Below are positions 1-10,145 of a stretch of 23,474 bases of DNA, one piece after another. The DNA is from Calocera cornea HHB12733. Its lineage: Eukaryota > Basidiomycota > Dacrymycetes > Dacrymycetales > Dacrymycetaceae. Below the pieces are notes generated by a model. That model did no database searches. It was not told where the DNA came from and worked only from the letters and a program-made list of their open reading frames with translations. The stretch lies in assembly GCA_001632435.1 (NCBI GenBank), contig KV424125.1, positions 1-23,474 on the forward strand. The letters are read 5' to 3'. A program made the position numbers and the translations under genes. Positions within the stretch are counted from its first letter, which is position 1; each line of letters opens with the position of its first letter.

Positions 1-688
1 TAGACCGGGTCGAAGCTGGGCCTCGTCCGGCTGACTTGACAGAGCCAGATGAAGATGGGACAGCGGTACGAGTTGATAGATTGACTTCAAGATGATTTAT
101 CGAGCGAGGTTCTTTGAGCTGAATTGGAGGTGCATCGACTGGGTCAAAGCGATAAGGTTCTCGACAGACTGTTTCCCGACGAGGCCTCCTGAGTCTCAAC
201 TAGGCCACTTTGGCAATGGGAACGCCTCGATTAGCTGAAGAGTCGACAATAGTCTCTAACTTTGTTTGTGCGATGAGACTTGACGTACGCTGGGTTGGTG
301 AAGCTCAGGCTCGACTTGCTCTTTGAGAATGGTGTTCGAATACTGTCTCGTCAATAGAAGACGATGATTCCCTCGCACGGACTTGTGGATTTGCCACTTG
401 TCTACTTGCGCAGACCTTCACCCACACGCTTCCGATCGAGCGACGTACCGCCTCGGTTATAGCACTGTTCGCTATCCCCCTCTGTTGTCCCAATCGATCG
501 AAGACCGGCTTCGGTGCATAAACATTGCGCTCACGCGCCACACCATTGCATGGAAGCCGCAACTTATCGGATGATAACAATAACTCTAGACTGTACGTAA
601 TTTTGGTGTAACGCGAACCTCCGAAGAGAACTGAAAGCAGGAGCAGAAAGCATGCAACATCGACGACCTCAGCGTACCCTCAAAACCC
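1..688. other. Intergenic region downstream of RPS0, no gene recognised
   Basis: No convincing coding region is visible. The longest open frames (about 60-90 codons on either strand around 305-580) have no recognisable motifs and overlap each other. The part next to 688 should hold the 3' UTR and polyadenylation region of the minus-strand RPS0 gene. The rest may be the promoter or terminator of a gene lying outside the window. Confidence 0.5.
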
Positions 689-1620
689 TCACGAGGCAGC
701 TCCCTGCTGGTCGTATGTCGCCGGCTCAGCAGCCCACACGGTCGCGGTCTGGCCAGGCTCCACAGACCAGTCCAGACCCGGATCCTGTGCAATGCCGGCC
801 GCCTGAGCAGGGTTGATACCTGTCGTCCCGGCACCCTGCACGTCCCAGTCCTGCAGACCAGGCTGCACAACATCCTCCGCGCCAACTACAGCAGCGAGTG
901 CCGCAGACTTGGCCGCAGCTTCATCAGCCTGCTGCTTCTCCACCGCCTCGGGATTGCGGTAGAACATCTCGACCGCAACGCTCCAGCCATCGATAGTGCT
1001 GGAGACAGTCCTGCGAAGACGGAGAACCTCACGGCAGAGCATCCACCAGAGGAGCCCGACAGCGTGGCGCGACTTGTTGTTGGTGGGGATGGCAATATCG
1101 ACGAACTTGAGCGGGGCATCGGTATCGCAGAAGGCAATGACGGGAATGTTAACATAGGACGCCTCACGGATGGCCTGGTGGTCCGTCCGCGGGTCGGTGA
1201 CGACAATGATACGGGGCTCTTTGAACGAGCGGGTGATGTAGTTGGTGAAGTTACCGGGAGTGAAACGACCAGCGATCGCCTGCGCGCCGGTGCTAGCAGC
1301 GAGCTTCAACACGGCACGCTGACCATACGGCCGGGAGGAGATGACGCAGATGTCGTTCGGGTTTTCGATGGCAGCAAGCACACGAGCGGCAAGGACGAGC
1401 TTCTCCCAGGTCTTCCCAATGTTGATGATGTGAATGCCTACAATAACGTCAATATAGCGTGCGGCCAACGTCCGGGACGGTGCTCACCATCAACACGCCT
1501 CTTCCACACATACGGCGCCATCTGCTTGTCGCAGTTCTTAGAACCGATGTGGGCCTGGGCGGCCAGCATCATCTGGAGATCCTCATCTGTCGCGCTGAGA
1601 GCAGATGGTAATTTTGACAT
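689..1620 (-). CDS. RPS0: 40S ribosomal protein S0 (uS2, RPSA/laminin-receptor homologue)
   Basis: This is the uS2 protein of the small ribosomal subunit, needed for 18S rRNA processing and 40S assembly. The coding sequence is complement(join(689..1437,1488..1620)), two exons giving 293 aa. The start [15 protein letters not shown] and the exon 1 motif [14 protein letters not shown] match the first uS2 signature. The second signature runs from [15 protein letters not shown] to NIPVIAF. A 50-nt intron (1438-1487, GTGAGC to TGTAG) splits a conserved Gly codon and restores the usual [16 protein letters not shown] junction. The C-terminus carries the acidic tryptophan repeats (QDWDVQ, LDWSVEP) typical of the eukaryotic S0/RPSA tail. 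A possible 5' UTR intron lies at 1629-1672. The gene is divergent from the cyclin gene. Length and motifs agree with the family, so the identification is firm. Confidence 0.96.
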
Positions 1621-1628
1621 GTCGGGCT

Positions 1629-1672
1629 CTAAGAAACAAGTCAGCACGAGGGAAACGAGCGATGATACTGAC
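1629..1672 (-). other. Possible 5' UTR intron of RPS0
   Basis: On the minus strand, 8 nt upstream of the RPS0 start codon, a GTCAGT donor (1672-1667) is followed by a CTGAC branch-like site and a TTCTTAG acceptor ending at 1629. That makes a 44-nt interval, slightly shorter than the other introns here. Leader introns are common in fungal ribosomal protein genes. If it is spliced, the transcript start lies further upstream, beyond 1672. Confidence 0.4.
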
Positions 1673-3145
1673 CAGAAGTTGGTGTTGAGGACGACTCGGA
1701 CGACGACGAGGACCACCTTGACGCTCTCTATTTTGTGAAACATCGCCATATGCAAGAAGTTACCGGTTAGCAGTAGGGACGGTCGGTGCAGGGTCGTCGA
1801 GTGCATCCACAACCCAGGGACGTGACGGACCGTGTAGACCCTGAATCGCGCCATTGCTATCACAGGGTAACCGGGCACCTCATGCCCACCCTAACTCCAG
1901 GGATCGCCCAGCGGGAGCAATTCATCGCTCGATGGGCGCGCTCGGCGCGGGTGGCAAGGTTCGCGCGCTGCTTGTTTTGGTACAAGCGCTGCTCGATCTG
2001 GGAATGGTATCTCTCTTCGTGTCCGGCGTTCCACTCTTGAGACAGCGCGAGATTCTGGACACCATCCGGGCTGTGTGTGGGCAGAAGGAGAAGGATCGAG
2101 AGTAAGGACGGGAAGGGAGAGCGAGGGAGGGATTAACCTTTGGTAACGCAACGGGTGCGCCGATCTGCGCCGTCCTCGTACGGGGTCAGCTAATGCGACT
2201 CTCCAGGCCCGTCACATTCCAAGCCACGCACGTCGGTGTGTGTGGTACATCGTGCCGTCCTCTCTGTGCCCCACTGCTACGCATTGTGCGAACCCGCTTG
2301 AGGTGAGGCGCGGCCGGGGCCCTCCCAACCACGGTGCCAGCCCCCTTGGTGGATGTGTCCCGTCCCTCGGTCGTTGACGTCCCCGTCCAACCGCGGCCGT
2401 CCCCGCCTCACCGAAGGCCCATGTTGGCTACCAGCGGCGCATACTAAACCCCCCGGGGAGCACCCGTCTCTCTTCTCTTCGTGCGGCTTCCCAATCCCAC
2501 CTGGCGCTTCATCCCACCCTCTCTCTCCCTCCTCCTAATCTGCCTCCCCATCGCTTCCCCCCTGCTAAAGGAGATCATCCACACGCCTTCAAAAGGAATC
2601 CTCAAATCGTGCCACCAGACCTAACTAATCCAATCCTTCCCACAGCCGGACACGCCCTTCCTTGTTGAGACGCCCACTGACCATTCCCAGCACCCCGCCC
2701 TTCCTTGAGGGACTGTAGCAGCCAGAAACACATCGAGCCGGCCACGACGCGACTTCCCTGGTGGAACCTCGCCTTGCTTCTCTTCACATCCTCCCAGTCT
2801 GGTCTCACTCGACCTCCACGATCTCCCCTCAGCCCACCACCCCCGCGCTCTTCACCCCTTTGACACACTACAGCCCCCGGCTGCTGGACACTCTCCTTCT
2901 ATAAAGAGCTCGACGCTCCTTTGCTCCCATCTTGGCCCCCCATCCCCTCTCCCACCATCTCAATCCCCTCCCTTGACGGGTAGCCTCCATCCCCATCCCC
3001 CTCCCACCTCCTTGCGCCCTCCCCCACCTCGCCTTTTCGACGTCTAGACGACAAGAACTCTCGTTACACTAATCCAACTCGTACCGCGTACCTCACCAAA
3101 GGCCGAGCCACACCTCCTATCCCATCGAAGAACCCCCTCGAAACC
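1673..3145. promoter_or_regulatory. Divergent promoter region RPS0 / cyclin, pyrimidine-rich on the cyclin side
   Basis: This stretch of roughly 1.5 kb separates two divergent genes and has no credible coding region. From about 2440 to 3110 the plus strand is strongly C/T-rich, a common feature of highly expressed fungal promoters and leaders. A TATAAAG box at 2900-2906 lies about 245 nt upstream of the cyclin start codon, which allows a long CT-rich 5' UTR. The half nearer 1673 must carry the RPS0 promoter, but I see no definite element in it. Confidence 0.5.
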
Positions 3146-4605
3146 ATGCCGCTCATGATGCCCCGTCTCCACCCCGCCTCCCTCGTCCCCGCCTCGAACC
3201 ACCACCCGGACCTGCTCGATCTCCTCCGCCGCCCCGTCACTCGCGACATGATCAGCTACATCGCCGAGCAGGCCGTCGCCGTCATTGGTGTCGATGCCGG
3301 GTCAGACGACGAGACCCCCGAACCCCTCCGCGCCGCTGCGTCGACGCTCCCCACCCCGCCCGCGACCCCTGTTAAGGGCGCGTTTGATACGCTGAACCAG
3401 TACCAAAAGGAAGCAAGGGAGGAGAAGGACGGCCTCCCGTCCCTCGACACTTTCATCCGCCGCCTCTGCGAGTACTCGAACGTACAGGCCCCGACCCTCC
3501 TCTGCACCTTGCTCTTCCTTCACAGGCTCAAAGCCAAGCTTCCCGTAATGGCAAAAGGTGCGCATATACCTACTTTCGTGTCCGAGACATCGTCTGACAC
3601 CGTCCAGGCATACCGTGCACCCGCCACCGTGTCTTCCTCGCCACGCTCATCGTCGCCGCCAAGTACCTGAACGACTCGTCGCCCAAGAACAAGCACTGGA
3701 CGCGCTACACCAACGCGCTCTTCTCCAACGCCGAGGTCAACCTCATGGAGAAGCAGCTGCTGATGCTCCTTGACTTCGACCTCCGCTTTTCCGAGGCCGA
3801 GCTCATCGAGCACTGCAAGCCCTTCATGCCTGGTTCTCCCCGCGTCAAGGAGCAGAGGAGCGACGCCGTCAGCCGCGTGGCCCGTGCTACCGCCGCTCGC
3901 TCGCCCAAGGGCAGGACCGCCCCGCAGATGCCGCCCACCCCACCGCACGAGATCAATCTCGGCCCAGCGCCCCTGTCGCTCCGTTCCCTCGCGACCAGGC
4001 TGTCCAACACGCATATATCGACCGCCAACCTGCCGCAGATCCCCTCGGAGACGCCGTCTACCGCGTCCGTGTCCTCTGCCGCGAGTGTCCACCGCCCTGC
4101 GCTCTACACCTCCTCGACGTCGTCCTCGGCTGTCTCTCTCCTCACGTCCGACACGCACTCCTCCGCGTCGTCCGTGTCCCTCTCGCCTTCCGAGGTTGAC
4201 CAATACAGTGCCGAGTCCTTCTCTCCTGAGGATATCACCTCCAGGCACGAGAGGAACACGACCGCGAAGGGCCGTACCTTTGTCCTGCGCTCGCTGCCCT
4301 CGGCGCCGCTCAACGACTACAAGGAGAAGGATACCCTGGCGATGAGCACGAGCGACCGCAAGCGCACTGTGTCCGCTGCGATGACCATTGTGCCGTCGAC
4401 ACCTCCCTCGCCCACGCCCGCTTCCAAGTACCGCAAGTCGGTGCGCCCCAGCACGGGCAAGAGCTACCCCGATGGCCTGTCCGCCAGCGGCGGCAGCATG
4501 CCCAGCATCGCGAGCCATGCGCGCGAGAGCATGTCCAGCCGCTGGCTCCGCATGCTCAGCCTGGGCAAGGGTAAGACACCGCAGTCCGACGCGTCCGAGG
4601 TCTGA
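3146..4605 (+). CDS. Pho85-type cyclin (PCL1/PCL2-like)
   Basis: This is a predicted cyclin subunit of a Pho85/CDK5-type kinase, a class that controls G1 progression, polarity and nutrient response. The coding sequence is join(3146..3557,3608..4605), 469 aa. A 50-nt intron (3558-3607, GTGCGC to CCAG) joins PVMAKG to IPCTRHRVFLAT. The cyclin box covers about residues 90-205. Family hallmarks are LPSLDTFIRRLC, SNVQAPTLL, RHRVFLATLIVAAKYLNDSS, SPKNKHW and AEVNLMEKQLLMLLDFDLRF. The N-terminus has SLPTPPATP-like, Pro-directed sites. The long C-terminal tail (about 220-469) is Ser/Thr/Pro-rich and probably disordered, with several S/T-P sites as possible CDK targets. The start at 3146 has another Met three codons later (MPLMM). 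The cyclin class is firm; the exact PCL member is inferred. Confidence 0.9.
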
Positions 4606-4922
4606 GCGACACACCAAGGCGAACAACAACGTTGGCCGGCGCGAGCTGCAACACACGGCATCGCAGCGAGCGGCTTGTAAATATGCCATTTCATTTGTAC
4701 ATAAACCTTGGGAAACTTGCGAGCTTTTGGTCATTTTGGTGCATGCTGCTTCACTTTTCTCCCTCCCTCATCATTCTCATCATCACCTGCTTCCTACCGC
4801 ATCATTTTCTTGCACATACTACGGTTGGATGCACTCCTTCCCATCATCTCCCCCTCATCTCCCGACCCCCGCACCCTAGATCCCCCTTTATTCCCTGAAC
4901 CCGCCCTGTACATACGCCTCCT

Positions 4923-4959
<37 letters not shown>

Positions 4960-5222
4960 ACCCCCCCCCCCCCCCCCCCCCCCCCCGCCCCCGAACCCTC
5001 ATTCATAATCATCGCGCCCACCACCCATTCCTTCAATCGGCTTCCCTTTCAAGTTTCTCGACGCATGTACTTTACATCATACTGCCCCGTTTTGCGCTAA
5101 AAGGGGCCAATGCAATGATATGGTTGGGAACAGTATCTCGAGTGGAGTGATGTTACAACAGCTTTTGCTTTTTGACAAGAACACGACGCTACATGTGTAA
5201 GACTGATATAGCCATCCGAGGG
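4606..5222. other. Convergent intergenic region between cyclin and SH3 genes
   Basis: It holds the 3' UTRs and terminators of two converging genes and no credible coding region. The sequence is C/T-rich on the plus strand around 4740-4925, then contains the poly-C tract listed separately, and turns AT-richer near 5100-5200. No classic hairpin terminator is expected in a fungal nuclear gene and none was seen. Confidence 0.5.
4925..4986. repeat. Poly-C homopolymer tract
   Basis: Thirty-five consecutive C residues (4925-4959), one A at 4960, then 26 more C residues (4961-4986). The complementary strand is poly-G and can form G-quadruplexes, and the C strand can form i-motifs. The tract lies in the probable 3' UTR of the cyclin gene. 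Exact length in an assembly is unreliable for a homopolymer this long. Confidence 0.95.
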
Positions 5223-6248
5223 TTACAGCACCTTGACATAGGACGCGGGAAAGAGACCTCTCTTGCCGTTGTGCTCCCCGGTCCACCAATCCGCGCTCGT
5301 CCTCTCCACAAGGACAAACTGGTCCCCGGCGCTCAGCGACACATCCGTTGCCGCATCACCCTGATAGTCATACAGTGCCTCGACCCACTCGCCCTGCTGC
5401 TCCTGCGCCTCCTCATAATGTTCCTCCTCCGGCTCCGGCTCCGGCTCCGGCTCGGCGACAGGCGGGGAAGCGCCCACGGGCCTCCTAGGCGGGGGTACGA
5501 ACCCGGTGGCATGATGCTGCTGCGGGGCGAGGGGCGGGTCGACCTGGTGGGGCTGGGGCTTCTTGTAGGCCAGCACGTTCTGCACGCCGCTCGCGAAGAA
5601 CGCGCCCTTGGACTCGGTGCTGTAGCTGCCGAGCGCTTTGCGCGTCACGAGCCCCGAGGGCGCCGTGCCCCCGCGCACGCCGGGGGGCTTGGACGCGGGC
5701 TGGGGCGGCGGCGGCTTGGAGAGCGTCGAGAGGGTCGACATGCCCGAGGCGACGGCGCGGCCGAGCTGGGCGGAGAGGGCCGGGTTGGCCGCCTGTGCCA
5801 GGGATCAGCATATCTCCAAGCTTAAGGTGGTGCCCTCCTGCGTTCCATAGAACGCATAGAGAGAAGAGGAAGAGGACGCACCGCCTGGGCCGCCGCGCCG
5901 TCCCTGGGGCTATTCGCCCTCAGCGCGCTCGAGACGAGGTTAGCGGTCGCCTGGGGGTTGGCGGCCATCTGCCGGCCTATGAACCCGGCTGCTTGCGAGC
6001 CCGCGGTCTGCGCACCTGCGGAAGGGTCCTGCGCGGTCGGGAGGAGATGGGGCCGGTCGGCGAAGTACCTGATTGGGGTTAGCGCTGGAGGAGGGCGTGG
6101 GAGGGGGAAGGGGGGGAGGGCGCACTGGTCGAGCAGGGTGAAGAACGCCTGCGGGGTGTTGCGTGGGTCAGCGGCGGTGTTCGGCCCGAAGCGAAGAGGG
6201 GGATGCGCGCACCTCCTTCTCATACTCCTCAATCTCTGCGAACACCAT
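5223..6248 (-). CDS. SH3-domain protein
   Basis: A small adaptor-type protein with a C-terminal SH3 domain, a fold that binds proline-rich ligands and often acts in actin or endocytic assemblies. The coding sequence is complement(join(5223..5792,5882..6068,6126..6148,6213..6248)), 271 aa. The N-terminus starts MVFAEIEEYEKE and joins through a 23-nt micro-exon to AFFTLLDQ and then YFADRPHLLP, giving a continuous helical segment. Residues about 40-100 are Ala/Asn-rich. Residues about 100-217 are proline-rich with an acidic EPEPEPEPEEE stretch. The SH3 domain (about 218-271) shows ALYDY, the tandem Trp of ADWWTGE, and the GLFPASYV end. The three introns are 89, 57 and 64 nt with canonical ends. 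The start is the first Met of the conserved N-terminal segment; an extra upstream exon cannot be excluded. The partner and exact orthologue are not assigned. Confidence 0.85.
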
Positions 6249-6584
6249 CCTTGTTCGCGGGCGGCACACCGGGCGTAAGGGATCCCGTAGCAGCGCGGGG
6301 AGCGAAAGAGGGAACGACCGCGCCGTTGTGGGAACCAGCCGGCACATTGCGTCAGGCGGGGACAGCCACTGATGGCCGGCATAGCTTCGGCATCTCGGGG
6401 ACTTCACCACAATTCGCCCAGGTGCGCAGCAGCCTGACAACATTTAGATAATAAATAGCCAAACAAAAGTCCTTGGATTTGCTAGATTCTACCGAGTCGA
6501 GCTCGCTTTTTATGTACACCATCGGCACCGCGCTCGATCAACAAGCGCCCCCTACGCTACGCTACACCAAGATGCCGTCCATGC
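6249..6584. other. Intergenic region between SH3 gene and desaturase gene
   Basis: Both flanking genes are on the minus strand, so this 336-nt stretch holds the SH3 gene promoter and the 3' UTR of the desaturase gene. It has no recognisable coding sequence. An AT-richer patch around 6440-6520 is the likely polyadenylation zone of the desaturase gene. Confidence 0.45.
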
Positions 6585-8082
6585 CTACCTGAGCGCGCCC
6601 TTCTTCTCCTCCGTCGGCGTGCCCACAGCCGGCGTCGCCCCGCCCTTCGCGGGCCCGCCGCTGAGGTCCGGCGTGCGCAGCCCCGTCGGCACGCGCTTCA
6701 CCCGGCTCCACATGCCCACGTTCGAGTCGAAGATGAAGTTGTACGTGACCATCGGCCACGAGGGGTGCGACGGGAGCGTGTCGTAGTACTCTGGGCAGAG
6801 CGCCTTGAGCGCCGGGAGACGCGTCCAGGCCACCGAGGGGAAGTCGTGGTGCTCGTTGTGGTAGCCGACCTGCGCAGAACGCGTTAGGTGGGACAACCCG
6901 AAGAATGCGGAACGAGGCATACGTTGTACGCGAGCACGTTGAGCGGTCCATAATAGCTGTACGTCTCCTGGTTGAGCCCGTCCCACACATAGTGCTCCGC
7001 GATAAAGTGGCCCGCGCAGGGATGCAGGCTGCCCGCAAAGAAGCTGCTCATGACGAGGTAGATGAGCGCCTTGGGCCCCGCGACCCAGTAGAGGAGCAGG
7101 TCGAAGACGATCTGCACGCCGATGTTGAGGAAGTGCCAGGGCGTCAGGGTCTGGGAGCGGATGAACCCCGGGCGGAGGGCGTAGAAGAGGATTTGGAAGG
7201 TGCTGCGGGGTGGGTCAGACTGGAGGTGAGCGGGGGAGGGGAGTAGGGCATACGCGAAGAAGGCTTTGCCCGCGACGTTGTTCAGGCATAGCATCTCGAG
7301 CCGCGACGGGAGGTCAGTGTCGATGCCGTCCTCGCCCATGTACTTGTGGTGCTCAATATGGTACCTCTGTGCAAACATCAGCACGTGTGCCCCGCGCCCA
7401 ACCAGAGCAGCGCACCTTGAACATGACGCTGTACGGGATCCCAATGGGCAGATTGGCAAAGATCGCGAGCAGCTTATTCGCCTTGATCCCCTTGAAGGCA
7501 AGGTTGTGCGTGATCTCGTGTATCGCCAGGAACAGGTTGTGGTTCGCCGTGCCCCCGATCGCGTAGGCCACGGCGAGGAAGGGCAGGGAGAGCGGGTGCG
7601 TGTTGCGCAGGAGGTAGGCGGCGCTGATCTGCAATGCGACGACGCCGAGGACGATCCATTTTGTGAGCGGCTCGTGGCCCATCAGCTTGGTGACCTGTTG
7701 CGGGCTCAACCCCCGTCCTGCACCAGAACTCCTGAGAAAGAGAAGAGACGCACCTCCGGGTGGTCCTTGAGGATCTGCTTCCTCCTGCTCCTGTGCGGCT
7801 CCTCGGTGAGCAGCCACAGAAAGTCGCTCGGGTCCTCCTCCTTCCGCGCCGGCTGGGGGAACTCCCCGGCGAGGACGACGGTGCGCCTTGCGCCCGGGGC
7901 GTTCTTGGGCGCTGGGCCGGCGGCCTCGGCCCCTCCGTACAGGGAGAAGTCTACGTGAATTCCAGTTCCAGTCCGGCCGTCAGCGCGTGCTATATGGGTA
8001 TGATTGGGGCCCGGGGCAGGGACTGACCGATATGCGGCTTTTGCGGGGCGGGGGCGGGGAGGGGGGACGCATCCGACACCAT
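6585..8082 (-). CDS. Sphingolipid delta-4 desaturase (dihydroceramide desaturase, DEGS/Des1 family)
   Basis: A membrane enzyme of the endoplasmic reticulum that introduces the delta-4 trans double bond of dihydroceramide, using cytochrome b5-fed electrons. The coding sequence is complement(join(6585..6869,6923..7202,7254..7366,7416..7694,7754..7950,8028..8082)), 402 aa, six exons. The start codon has a full GCCACCATGG context. The N-terminal lipid-desaturase segment (about 61-90) has DFLWLLTEEPHRSRR. The three histidine boxes that bind the di-iron centre are all present: HEITH (143-147), HIEHH (180-184) and HNEHH (312-316). Hydrophobic spans occur around 97-113, 120-142 and within 220-290. 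Conserved PHERE-type text such as GHFIAEHYV and LNQETYSYYGPLN supports this subfamily. The C-terminal about 30 residues are low-complexity. Introns are 49-77 nt. The identification is firm. Confidence 0.95.
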
Positions 8083-8902
8083 GGTGGCTTGAGAGGATGC
8101 GACCATTCCAGTCGAGCTCGAGGGGCGGGGGCAGGCGAGCGTGACCACGACCGGGCCCGCGGTGGTCTCTGGTACTTCGTGCAGAGGCCAGGGATTGCTC
8201 CCGCTGCATCCGCGCCATGTGGGCGATGGGAGTCTATTGCGAAGCGCCTTGGGAGGGGAGGATTGCTATTTCGGGCAATTATAGTATGGGGTGCTGCATC
8301 AGAGGTGTTCTGAACTCCAGTCGGCCTCACTCGGATACTGCTTGTTGCTAGTGGGTACTTCCGCAAGCGCAGCCCAGACTTCAGACGCGCCCGCGCTGGC
8401 CCATCCCGACAAATACTTCTGCAGACTAACCGGACAGCAACGAAACATATCACCATCCTGCTTCTAGCCAAGCTGGCGCCGTTTCCAGTCCCGAGCTCCG
8501 GGCGCCTACGGTATATGACCTTCCCTTTAGTTTCCACTCACAGGGCCCTGATCACCTGATCTCGCCAGCATCGAAGCGCCCAAACCACTTCTGGGGCCCA
8601 TCCCCTCCCACCCGGCGCCCAGCCAACATCAACCAGCCCGGACTGCTCCACCCAACCCGAGGATTCTCTCCGACACTGCGAGATATGCGGCAGAAGAAAG
8701 ATCGATAGCGCTAACGTGTGGTCGGGGCGCGTGCACCGCCCGCCGCAGCGAGGCGCATTGCGCTCCAGGCTGCGCCGTTGGGCGGACCCTGACATGCGGG
8801 CTTATAACCATCTGGCAGCTCGCCTACAGCCTTAACAACCTGTACGACTCTTCATTCTACCCATCATCCCCACTCCTCCCCTTACAGAAGCGCTGAGACG
8901 AG
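8083..8902. promoter_or_regulatory. Divergent promoter region desaturase / paralogue A
   Basis: About 820 nt between divergently transcribed genes, without a convincing coding region. On the plus side a TTATAA element (8802-8807) sits about 100 nt upstream of the paralogue A start and is a plausible TATA box, followed by a C/T-rich leader (about 8840-8890). The sequence next to 8082 must carry the desaturase promoter, where no definite element was found. Confidence 0.45.
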
Positions 8903-9822
8903 ATGATCATCACCGAGGATAAGGACAAGAAGCTGCCCCTCCCCGTGACGGGGGAGAACAACCCCTACCTCCAGTCGTCCTCCTCCTCCTCCGCCTCCGC
9001 CCCGCCCCCGGCGCACGGGAGCCACCCCGAGTTCGCGCCCCCGCCGTACGAGCCCTCGAACGGCACCGTGACCGACACGACCTTCTCTACCGCTGCTTCG
9101 GCCTCCTCGGGTCCGCCCGACCTCCTCTCCGGCAACCCGGAGGACTACTCAGCCGGACCCTCCGTCCTCCCGCCGTTCGTTAACCCCATCCCGCTCGGCC
9201 TGCCCAAGGTCAACAAGCTCCGCGTGCAGAAGCAGAACGAGAGCATCAAGGAGACGTTTGTGATCGACGCGAACCTGCCTGCGCCCCCCGGGAGCCCCGA
9301 TAAGGCCCTGGACTTGTACAGCAATAATGGGAGCGTGCAGGCCAAGGTCTATCTCATGGGCGTGGACGTCAAGCGCCGGACGGAGCTCGCGGCCAAGAGC
9401 AAGAACGGGAGCGTCAAGTTCCAGATTGTGCGTTTTATCCGTCCGTGAAGTATATAGATAAGAAAGAGCTGACAACAATGATGCAGGCCGAATGCCCGCG
9501 GACAATGCCGATCTCCGTCTCTGCCGAGTCGCACAACGGTTCTGTAACGGTCCTGCTCCCGCCCAAGTTCACGGGCCCGCTCAAGATCGAGCACAAGAAC
9601 GGGAGCGTGACGCTGTACCCGTCGCTCAAGGCGCGCACGCGCACGCTCGACGAGAGCAGCACCGTCCGCCGCTGCTGGGTCGGCGAGTGGCCCGGCGACG
9701 TCGAGTGGGAGGGCGACGAGTGCTTTGCCGGAAGCCATAATGGCAGCGTGCGGATTGGGTTCTGGGAGGGCGAGCCCGTCGAGCAGCAGAGCGTTGGCTT
9801 CTTCAAGCGGCTGTTTGGCTGA
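8903..9822 (+). CDS. Tandem family member A, NGSV-repeat protein of unknown function
   Basis: Function unknown. The coding sequence is join(8903..9427,9487..9822), 286 aa, with one 59-nt phase-0 intron (GTGCGT to TGCAG). The N-terminus begins MIITEDKDKK and is Ser/Pro-rich and probably disordered, with a PPPY motif (46-49) of the PPxY type bound by WW domains. LSGNPEDYSAGPSV (about 75-88) recurs in paralogue B. From about residue 105 to the end lies the conserved domain. It starts with ETFVIDANLPAPPGS and then has five NGSV turns (142-145, 168-171, 192-195, 213-216, 260-263), each at the edge of a short beta strand. FTGPL and RRCWVGEW are family marks. The protein ends in the hydrophobic-basic GFFKRLFG. 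There is no signal peptide or membrane span. It may belong to the fungal family catalogued as DUF7330, which I could not check here. Confidence 0.87.
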
Positions 9823-10145
9823 GGGGTGACTAGGGGCCATGTTCATGTACGATAGACTGTGTTGCTGATGACTCGATCTTTCCTCTTTGTTAATGGAACT
9901 ACTATGACATGTATGCGGTCTCTGCTTGAATCCGAACCTCGGCGAGCCTCCATCACTTGGCCGCAGTGCCCAGCCGCCCCGCAGAGAGCGAGCCGTCGTC
10001 CGAGCCGTACCGCCGCGCATCAGCGGCTGGCTGCGGTCCTCGCGGGATTGCTCCCACCCGATACATAAGGGCGGCATACACCCTGACCACCGCCCACTCT
10101 GCTGTGATCGCCCACGACGTTATCCCCCATTACACACAGCGAAGC
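9823..10145 (+). promoter_or_regulatory. Intergenic region A-B with TACATAAGG TATA-like element
   Basis: This 323-nt stretch holds the 3' UTR of A and the promoter of B. A TACATAAGG element at 10062-10070 lies about 84 nt upstream of the B start codon. The same TACATAA core occurs about 86 nt upstream of gene D and in the block upstream of gene F, which supports a core-promoter role. Open frames crossing this region are upstream extensions of B without homology. Confidence 0.5.

Noticed and set aside
1064..1738. Plus-strand open frame of 224 codons opposite RPS0
   Set aside because: Antisense shadow of a highly conserved ribosomal protein gene.
3520..4734. Minus-strand open frame of 404 codons opposite the cyclin gene
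   Set aside because: Arg/Gly-rich antisense of a codon-biased GC-rich gene with no domain. The plus strand encodes a clear cyclin.
5480..5530. GGTTCG-containing stretch resembling a tRNA B box on the minus strand
   Set aside because: No A box at the right distance and no cloverleaf. The sequence encodes the proline-rich part of the SH3 protein.
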